In this document: one piece after another, positions 27,077 to 31,974 of the stretch | Position numbering within the stretch: position 1 is the first letter of the stretch | Layout: every line of letters starts with the position of its first letter | From: a bacterium | Lineage (GTDB): Bacteria > Patescibacteriota > Minisyncoccia > Minisyncoccales > JAGGSE01 | Direction of reading: 5' to 3' | NCBI GenBank assembly: GCA_021159225.1 | Contig: JAGGSE010000133.1 | Coordinates: forward strand, 1-31,974 | Length of the DNA stretch: 31,974 nucleotides | Position numbers and translations under genes: made by a program | The notes under the pieces: model-generated | Seen by the model: the letters and a program-made list of their open reading frames with translations, nothing else | What the model was told of the DNA's origin: nothing | Database searches by the model: none

Positions 27077-27546
27077 AGATAATCACGCACAACAATATAT
27101 CTTCCCAATACCTGCCCAAGATTATCTTCTGTTAACTCTTCGAAGGTAGCGACAAGATTTCCTTCATAGTAAACTTCTATTCCGTCAGCACCGCACTGAA
27201 CAATAGTAGCATCAAATCTCTTTTCTTCCATGTCCATATCAACCTTTACTATCACGTCAAGGAAGTCATAGTCTCTTGCCGAAACCGGACCGAAGTTATA
27301 TCTATCTTCAAAGCCGAACACTACTCTTGTTGCTTTATGCTGGTTATCTTCTCTTATGTAGTCGAATCTATGAAGAGGCTTTCCGTGAACCACGTACTGC
27401 CCCGTAGTAGTATCCTTGAAAGTAAACCTCTGTAAAGCTTCCATAACCTCATCCGGCACAGTAACAGGTCTTGACGTCGCAAGCACTCCGATTATAGCTC
27501 CCGCAATACCTCCTAAAGCTGTTCCGGCTAATACTTTTTCATTCAT
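27073..27546 (-). CDS. N-anchored virion protein, 157 aa
   Basis: A Gly/Ala-rich hydrophobic segment (residues 5-24) is followed by a soluble beta-rich domain. Starts in an ATGA overlap with the mini membrane protein upstream. Likely a membrane-attached structural protein. Confidence 0.55.
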   Translation of the reverse strand: MNEKVLAGTALGGIAGAIIGVLATSRPVTVPDEVMEALQRFTFKDTTTGQYVVHGKPLHRFDYIREDNQHKATRVVFGFEDRYNFGPVSARDYDFLDVIVKVDMDMEEKRFDATIVQCGADGIEVYYEGNLVATFEELTEDNLGQVLGRYIVVRDYL

Positions 27547-27671
27547 TTACTCATCACCCCTATCAACGCTCCAACTACTACAAGCAATAAAATATAGGGA
27601 GTTATACTTGGTCTTTCTACTTCCATACCAACTTCCTTTACGACGAACTCCACTCTTTCGTCGATGCTCAT
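27543..27671 (-). CDS. 42-residue tail-anchored membrane protein
   Basis: ATG 27671 lies inside the end of the preceding gene; TGA 27545-27543 overlaps the next ATG. An acidic N-terminal helix of 20 residues leads into a C-terminal membrane helix of about 18 Leu/Val/Gly residues, ending Met-Ser-Lys. Confidence 0.55.
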   Translation of the reverse strand: MSIDERVEFVVKEVGMEVERPSITPYILLLVVVGALIGVMSK

Positions 27672-28084
27672 TCTATATGCCCGGCTTCTACGATTATGAC
27701 GTAGTCGTGAGTAGGCATATCGAACAGTACTGTCTCAGGCGACTGCGGGTCGTATTGAGGAAATATGTAACCAACGCCTACATCTATTTCGTATGGCGAT
27801 TGCCTTTCAAATATTATATTGCCAAGCTGGTCTTTTACTCTGCAGAAAAGTATTCCCTGTGCATCCCCGTTATTTCTTACCCAGATTCCGCTACTTATAC
27901 TGTCAAACTTCAGTGTTCCAACTCCAGCTACCGCCTGTGGCGTTTCTCCTCCTTGCAAGACACTGAACACCTTCCAAGTGTCATCTGGCTGTTTACAGGC
28001 TATCTTAATATCATCTATGACAGCCAAAGGATTCCCGAGCACTATAACTGTCAGTTCACCTGTTTCGTCAATAACTACGCTCAT
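27668..28084 (-). CDS. Beta-rich virion protein, 138 aa
   Basis: ATG 28084 overlaps the preceding stop, with AGGTGA upstream. Alternating Val/Ile strands, a Gly-Ile-Trp-Val strand with Asn-Asn-Gly-Asp turn and an acidic C-terminal end. Style of a jelly-roll structural protein; no family recognised. Confidence 0.5.
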   Translation of the reverse strand: MSVVIDETGELTVIVLGNPLAVIDDIKIACKQPDDTWKVFSVLQGGETPQAVAGVGTLKFDSISSGIWVRNNGDAQGILFCRVKDQLGNIIFERQSPYEIDVGVGYIFPQYDPQSPETVLFDMPTHDYVIIVEAGHIE

Positions 28085-28479
28085 TAAGCATTCACCTTCT
28101 TTGTCATGGTTACTACTATAAAGGTATCTTGGTCTCCCGCATTAAGGTCTATCTCAGCTCCATCCGCCACAGAAGTATTGCTCAAATCAGTACCCTCTTT
28201 TTCTTCAACTGTATCCGCTGCTAGTGTAGCTGAACTGCTAACAACAGTATTACCGGCATTAGTCACGCTAGCCGCAGAAGTGAATGCCGACGCTCCAAGA
28301 TTATGAAAGCTCACATGAACTATTGTGTAGGCACTATCAGCTATCCATTTCACAGTATCTCCAGAAGGCACAATCGTCTGTATTGTAAGCTTTTCAACAA
28401 CTTCATCAGCCAAGTCTGCTTTTACTATTTCTCCCGCTGGTATATACTCCGTAGTTATCAGATGATTTCCTCGCTTCAA
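28084..28479 (-). CDS. Ser/Thr/Ala-rich beta virion protein
   Basis: About 131 residues. TTG 28479 gives a 9-base gap to GGAGG; TTG 28485 is only 3 bases away. An N-terminal Ile-Pro-Ala-Gly-Glu segment, then an Ala/Ser/Thr/Val-rich sandwich with few charges, ending Thr-Lys-Lys. Composition is that of a surface-exposed virion protein. Confidence 0.5.
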   Translation of the reverse strand: MKRGNHLITTEYIPAGEIVKADLADEVVEKLTIQTIVPSGDTVKWIADSAYTIVHVSFHNLGASAFTSAASVTNAGNTVVSSSATLAADTVEEKEGTDLSNTSVADGAEIDLNAGDQDTFIVVTMTKKVNA

Positions 28480-28492
28480 AGACAACAGCCTC

Positions 28493-29398
28493 CTATTTGA
28501 CTTGAGGCATTCTGCTCACAGGAATATCTGTCCACTTTGCTGGTCTTGGAATCTCCGCCAAGAAGAACTTGTAACCGGCAATAAGAATTCTCGCTGTAGA
28601 CTGTGCTACTGCCAGAGGGTTAACAACCTTCATGTAAGGATAGTTGTCTTCAAGCACGAATATCTCCCGATTATGATTATCCTTGAACGGGTTAATCATA
28701 TCTTCTTCAATAGTAACTGTTATACGGACTGGCTGTACGCTTGTCTGCCAAGTTATACCAGTTAAGAACTCTACTTCCGGCAACTCGTCCTCGTTAAACC
28801 CTACGCTCTCATAAGCTCCAATTCTGAAACTCATACTTGCACTAGTTGATGAAGCATTTGTTCCCGTTCCATCTCCATCTCCAAAGCGAACTTCTCCAGC
28901 ACTACCCGACTCGTTAGTAATCCAGAGCTTCACAATTCTTGCTTTCCGCCTTCCAGCTTCGCTTACGTTGGTAGTCTTCCATACAAGTTGCTCAGTATCA
29001 GTATTTGTCTGTCTCTTAAACACGGTATGTCTCGGTCTTTCTTTCATCAAATAAGTATCCGTATACTTTAGACCATAAAGCTCTGCCGCCGCTCCTATAT
29101 GGCTCACTTTAATCAATATATCATCCAAGAGCTCTATTCTGAACTGTCCAAGAGTATTCTTTGGTAAAGCAAACTCTTCTTTCATGGCATAGAATTTAGT
29201 AGCATAACCGGAGTTTCCATGTGCTGGTAAATCACCGTTAAGAAAGTCGCTTCCACAGAAATCAACTATGAAAGGCTGTATCGGCTCGATATGCTTTACA
29301 ACATAGAACTTCTCTTCTACTCCAATACCTATAGGTCTTATATTTTCCTGTGTCTGAACTATAGGCTCGAAATCCTTTCGATAAGGAAATACTCCCAA
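28493..29398 (-). CDS. Virion structural protein, 301 aa
   Basis: Starts with TTG 29398 after GGAGCG. The N-terminal half has mixed strands and helices; a Ser/Thr/Gly-Asp-Gly-rich middle (about 170-205) and a beta-rich C-terminal third follow. Its length and position right after the core genes make it a candidate penton, spike-base or second capsid protein. No recognised signature. Confidence 0.5.
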   Translation of the reverse strand: MGVFPYRKDFEPIVQTQENIRPIGIGVEEKFYVVKHIEPIQPFIVDFCGSDFLNGDLPAHGNSGYATKFYAMKEEFALPKNTLGQFRIELLDDILIKVSHIGAAAELYGLKYTDTYLMKERPRHTVFKRQTNTDTEQLVWKTTNVSEAGRRKARIVKLWITNESGSAGEVRFGDGDGTGTNASSTSASMSFRIGAYESVGFNEDELPEVEFLTGITWQTSVQPVRITVTIEEDMINPFKDNHNREIFVLEDNYPYMKVVNPLAVAQSTARILIAGYKFFLAEIPRPAKWTDIPVSRMPQVK

Positions 29399-29402
29399 GC
29401 TA

Positions 29403-29807
29403 TCACGCTCCTTTTCTATTCAATTCTCTTATTTTTTCAACAAGCTCCCACTCGGAGGGAGTGTAGCTTTCGTATTTATGAGATAATCTACTCTCAACGA
29501 ACTTCAATAGTAATTCGCCTTGTTCATGTTTCACTATTAGATATGGAAGTAGCATTCTCAGAGCTCTTTGCAAGTCGCCAAGTCTATATATATGAAGCTG
29601 ATACTGCTGTCTTCTATTACCTCTTGGCGTGCAACTACATATACGTCCCCCTATAACTTCTCTACAAAAGTCAAGAGCACCGATGTCTATATTTGTAATA
29701 GTAATCCTTGGCGTTACGCATCCCTTAGAGTCAACAGAAATAGTTATACTCCCTTCTCCGTCTATGAATCCAGCAACATACGCAAGTTTTTCCGACTCAC
29801 TCCACAT
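29403..29807 (-). CDS. LAGLIDADG-type homing endonuclease (single motif)
   Basis: 134 residues. The motif LAYVAGFIDGEGSI spans 8-21 with the acidic catalytic residue at D16 and E18 after it; the rest alternates strands and helices as in one LAGLIDADG domain, so it would act as a homodimer. It is free-standing, not inside an intron or intein, and lies between two structural genes. The unit has its own upstream TATA-like region, so it probably inserted as an independent mobile gene. Confidence 0.8.
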   Translation of the reverse strand: MWSESEKLAYVAGFIDGEGSITISVDSKGCVTPRITITNIDIGALDFCREVIGGRICSCTPRGNRRQQYQLHIYRLGDLQRALRMLLPYLIVKHEQGELLLKFVESRLSHKYESYTPSEWELVEKIRELNRKGA

Positions 29808-29825
29808 AGTCTCGCCCCCCTCGGG

Positions 29826-29848
29826 AGCTTTTTATTATATATTATATA
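29826..29848 (-). promoter_or_regulatory. TATA-rich promoter for the homing endonuclease
   Basis: On the minus strand a repeated TATAATATATAATA stretch precedes a short C/G-rich leader (29808-29825, CTCCCGAGGGG) and the ATG at 29807. Overlapping TATA boxes make a separate transcript likely. Confidence 0.45.
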
Positions 29849-29859
29849 TTGAAAAAATT
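29849..29859 (-). terminator. T-run terminator after the core structural genes
   Basis: Read leftward, the stop of the gene at 29860 is followed at once by AATTTTTTC. A six-T run directly after a stop is a typical archaeal terminator and would end the strongly expressed first block of late genes. Confidence 0.45.
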
Positions 29860-30171
29860 CTACGGAGATTTGGACGTTCTTCTTTTCACAGGCTTCTTGA
29901 TTCCCCAGTGCTCAAGTAAAGCTTTGATCTCCTCTTTAGAAGCACCGATTCTCTTCAAAGCATCTTCAACGCTTTCATCGCTTACCTTCTCGACATCTTC
30001 ATGCTTCAGCAATTTCTTTCCTATTTCATCAGTAGTCGTATACTCGACATATAAAGGATTTCCGTTTCCATCAAAGACGTAGTGCCTTGCAACTTCTATC
30101 TTTGACCTATATTTTGGAACGGCGGGGGACGCAATAGTCCCCTCGCCGCTTATAGGCATCCTAACTCTCAA
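29860..30171 (-). CDS. Late virion-region protein, about 103 aa
   Basis: Start uncertain: TTG 30171 has GGAAG about 9 bases upstream, GTG 30198 has none, ATG 30159 is further in. Beta-rich N-terminal part, acidic helical middle (Val-Glu-Asp-Ala), then a helical Gly-Ala-Ser-Lys-Glu-Glu-Ile-Lys-Ala-Leu segment and a basic tail. No function recognised. Confidence 0.5.
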   Translation of the reverse strand: MRVRMPISGEGTIASPAVPKYRSKIEVARHYVFDGNGNPLYVEYTTTDEIGKKLLKHEDVEKVSDESVEDALKRIGASKEEIKALLEHWGIKKPVKRRTSKSP

Positions 30172-30176
30172 GTCTA

Positions 30177-30479
30177 TCAGCTTCCAACGGCTATACACGC
30201 TACGTTCGCATCGGTATCATAAGCGGCAATCGCCGGACCGGTAGTAAAGCTGATAACATTAACCGTTACAGTACCACCGGAAATACTTCGAACTTCCGCA
30301 AGGAACGCTGATGCTGAGCTTCCAAGAGCTGTACTTGCTTGATGACAAACTACTGCCGCATCAATAGAAGTCAATCCAGTAGTTATATCATCTCCATTAG
30401 AAACACTGGCAACAACCACTGCGAGTTTCTTGCCTCTTCCCGCAGACAACCCTTTACGCACCAAAGCATACAGTGCCAT
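30177..30479 (-). CDS. Small Ser/Ala/Val-rich virion protein, 100 aa
   Basis: ATG 30479 after GGAGGTG. Basic N-terminal 18 residues, then a low-charge Val/Ala/Ser/Thr/Gly sandwich. Composition and position between core genes suggest a decoration or minor capsid protein. No signature. Confidence 0.5.
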   Translation of the reverse strand: MALYALVRKGLSAGRGKKLAVVVASVSNGDDITTGLTSIDAAVVCHQASTALGSSASAFLAEVRSISGGTVTVNVISFTTGPAIAAYDTDANVACIAVGS

Positions 30480-30496
30480 TTACTGCCACCTCCAGT

Positions 30497-31087
30497 TTAG
30501 ACCTGTGGAACGGTGATACGCTTTCCAAGCTTCTCAACGACAAATCCTAGCATAACAACGTTCTTATCTGCTGCACTCTTAAAGTTCATCTTAATATCAA
30601 ACGGGTCTTTCGGCTCCCATATAGCAACTCTTACGTTCCCATTCTCATCTACATTAATTCCGCCGTATGGCTCTTGTCCATAGCAGTGCTCTACTTCCCA
30701 TATATCCTTGACTTCACTTCCTTTATATAGACCTATCATAGTCAGGTCTGGAGCTGGCGTCAAGTCCAAGAATCCATATATTCCTATCAGAGTCTCATCG
30801 TTAACAGTCTCTCCAGAAGCTACAACTGAGCTTAGGTCTCCTGCAGATATATCGGCTGAATCTTCAGTCCATTCTTCCTGTCCGGTTGTTGCCGCTGTCT
30901 TGAAGTCAAAGTCCACGAAATCAGTGCAGTCCGATTCATCTCCCGGCACTATCTCTCTGATAATAAGCTCACGCCTGCTCTTAGCAATTCCCTTTTCAAT
31001 CGCTCTCTGCAGGCAAATCTTCATAGCCTGCAGTCTTAGCTGTTCTCTTCTTTGAGGAGTCAAATCCGAAAGAGGAATTAAAGGCAT
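30497..31087 (-). CDS. Candidate major structural (capsid) protein, 196 aa
   Basis: ATG 31087 after GGAGGTG. An Arg/Gln/Leu-rich N-terminal helix (10-35) precedes an acidic linker and a beta-rich body with Pro-Gly-Asp-Glu, Trp, and aromatic strands. It is the largest of the three genes nearest the promoter that lack membrane segments, which is why I propose it as the main capsid protein. No known fold signature; this is context only. Confidence 0.4.
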   Translation of the reverse strand: MPLIPLSDLTPQRREQLRLQAMKICLQRAIEKGIAKSRRELIIREIVPGDESDCTDFVDFDFKTAATTGQEEWTEDSADISAGDLSSVVASGETVNDETLIGIYGFLDLTPAPDLTMIGLYKGSEVKDIWEVEHCYGQEPYGGINVDENGNVRVAIWEPKDPFDIKMNFKSAADKNVVMLGFVVEKLGKRITVPQV

Positions 31088-31104
31088 ACACTCTCACCTC
31101 CAAC

Positions 31105-31518
31105 TTAAATTGCTTTAGCTTTTGGAGCAGTTACAGCTCCGGCTTTTGATTCTACCCTTCTAATCACCGCTGATACTCGCCTTCCACCAGCCGCCAGCGT
31201 CCTAGCACCGATAGCCCAGTCCTCAGCTAGACCGGGAATACCTCCGGGATACGCTGCAAGAGCAATATCCATCAGTATGCTTCCCCAAGTGCCGTAGGCA
31301 AACATCTCAGCAAAGAAGCTCGACAACCCTTCCAGCTTAGGAGAAACAGCATATCCTATCATTCCTATAACAAACTTCACAAGTCCTTTAATACCGCAAG
31401 CGTTCCATCCTGTCTGCCCCGCACTCCTTGCCGTCCATTCAGCCGCCAGCGTGCCAAGTGCCACACCTGTACCGGCACCAAGAGAACCAGTCAAGGGAAC
31501 TTTCCATTTCGCTGCCAT
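31105..31518 (-). CDS. Membrane protein, possible virion-membrane component
   Basis: 137 residues. Hydrophobic stretches near 10-28, 44-58 and 68-88 with many Gly/Ala, then a Pro-Gly-Gly-turn and a basic, Ala-rich tail. ATG 31518 after GGAGGTG. Early in the late operon, so probably abundant. Could be the membrane protein of the virion. Confidence 0.5.
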   Translation of the reverse strand: MAAKWKVPLTGSLGAGTGVALGTLAAEWTARSAGQTGWNACGIKGLVKFVIGMIGYAVSPKLEGLSSFFAEMFAYGTWGSILMDIALAAYPGGIPGLAEDWAIGARTLAAGGRRVSAVIRRVESKAGAVTAPKAKAI

Positions 31519-31532
31519 TAACTACACCTCCG

Positions 31533-31880
31533 TTAGACGCTGATTCCCATCTCTTTCCATCTCTTCTGTTCTATCGCTTTCTTTGGATATACCCTTCCAT
31601 TATATATCGTAGTTCCGTAGGTTCCAGCAAACGCCTTGCTAATCTTTATCGCTTTTCTCAGACCTGCGGCTACCCGAGGATTTTTCTTTTCTACCTCTTC
31701 TATTCCTTTGACGCCCTTCCATGAGACTGCCCTTCCGAGATAAACCGGTGGATTTCTCTCGTACTCTTCTGGTGTAAGACCGAACGGCGAAGTCGTCAGC
31801 CTATATCTTGGGTTGAAGCGAATCTTCATAATGTCTTCAACTGTCAATTGTGGGCGGATAAGTCTATACGCTTTTCCCAT
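31533..31880 (-). CDS. First gene of the leftward operon, 115 aa
   Basis: ATG 31880 after AAAGGAGG. Very basic, with Tyr/Arg/Pro-rich N-terminal half (Arg-Phe-Asn-Pro-Arg-Tyr), a Trp-Lys-Gly turn and a Lys-rich helix near the end. Could bind nucleic acid or scaffold the core. No family recognised. Confidence 0.5.
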   Translation of the reverse strand: MGKAYRLIRPQLTVEDIMKIRFNPRYRLTTSPFGLTPEEYERNPPVYLGRAVSWKGVKGIEEVEKKNPRVAAGLRKAIKISKAFAGTYGTTIYNGRVYPKKAIEQKRWKEMGISV

Positions 31881-31908
31881 TTCGCTCTCTACCTCCTTTT
31901 CAGTGCTC

Positions 31909-31939
31909 CACCGCTCCTCCGGGAAGCAGAGGAGTGGTG
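31909..31939 (-). promoter_or_regulatory. 11-pair hairpin in the late-operon leader
   Basis: CACCGCTCCTC (31909-31919) and GAGGAGTGGTG (31929-31939) pair with a single G-U and a 9-base loop. It lies between the TATA-like region and the first late ribosome site, so it may be an operator for a regulator or a 5' stability element. Confidence 0.4.
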
Positions 31940-31941
31940 TG

Positions 31942-31974
31942 CATGTATATATAATACACAGGTATATATTTATG
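31942..31974 (-). promoter_or_regulatory. Leftward promoter of the structural operon
   Basis: Read leftward from the right edge the sequence is AT-rich with two TATA-like boxes, AAATATATAC at about 31962-31971 and ATTATATATA at about 31946-31955. Either would start a transcript before the ribosome site at about 31893-31898. Confidence 0.5.

Overview
The window looks like an archaeal virus (or a provirus carried as one block), probably near-complete. The archaeal assignment rests on a PCNA-type sliding clamp (6639-7403), an XPD/Rad3-like helicase with four cysteines placed like the Fe-S ligands of XPD (11796-13433), a Cas4-like nuclease, TATA-box promoters, and very dense small genes with strong GGAGGTG ribosome binding sites and ATGA/GTGA/TGATG overlaps. 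The viral assignment rests on the gene content: a recombination/replication module, an orphan DNA methylase, a homing endonuclease, and a long run of small beta-rich and membrane proteins with no recognisable cellular metabolism. The host lineage cannot be fixed from the sequence alone; a euryarchaeal or related archaeal host is an inference.

Layout. Positions 1-14133 are read rightward: a coiled-coil/winged-helix regulator with its own TATA box, then about 40 packed genes. Many of these encode tiny zinc-ribbon or cysteine-cluster proteins. Embedded among them are a probable OB-fold/ssDNA-binding protein, a RecA-like ATPase, PCNA, winged-helix and ribbon-helix-helix regulators, a Cas4-like nuclease, an N4-cytosine/N6-adenine-type methylase and the helicase. 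No DNA polymerase or primase is visible, so the module probably lends recombination, clamp and unwinding functions to the host replisome. A roughly 190-base palindromic, RNA-like element interrupts this operon at 3897-4089.

Positions 14134-14542 form the convergent junction, a 409-base gene-free stretch with several strong inverted repeats. From 14543 to 31880 everything is read leftward from a promoter at the right edge. The first genes (31880 down to 29860) are the likely capsid/virion-core genes, ending in a T-run. A free-standing LAGLIDADG endonuclease with its own TATA-like region follows. Next come beta-sandwich proteins, anchored membrane proteins, a clan CD (caspase/gingipain-like) peptidase, carbohydrate-binding proteins, a beta-propeller, a glycoside-hydrolase-like protein with a C-terminal anchor, a cluster of tiny membrane proteins (possible holin/egress set), fibre-like proteins and a family 2 glycosyltransferase. 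The last genes are a zinc-finger/ferritin-like protein and a DUF559 (Vsr-like) nuclease.

No terminase, portal, tape-measure or tail-sheath gene is recognisable, and many late proteins have terminal membrane helices. This favours a tailless or membrane-containing virion (inference). The divergent promoters at the two window edges and the single convergent junction in the middle are what a circular genome cut at its divergent control region would look like.
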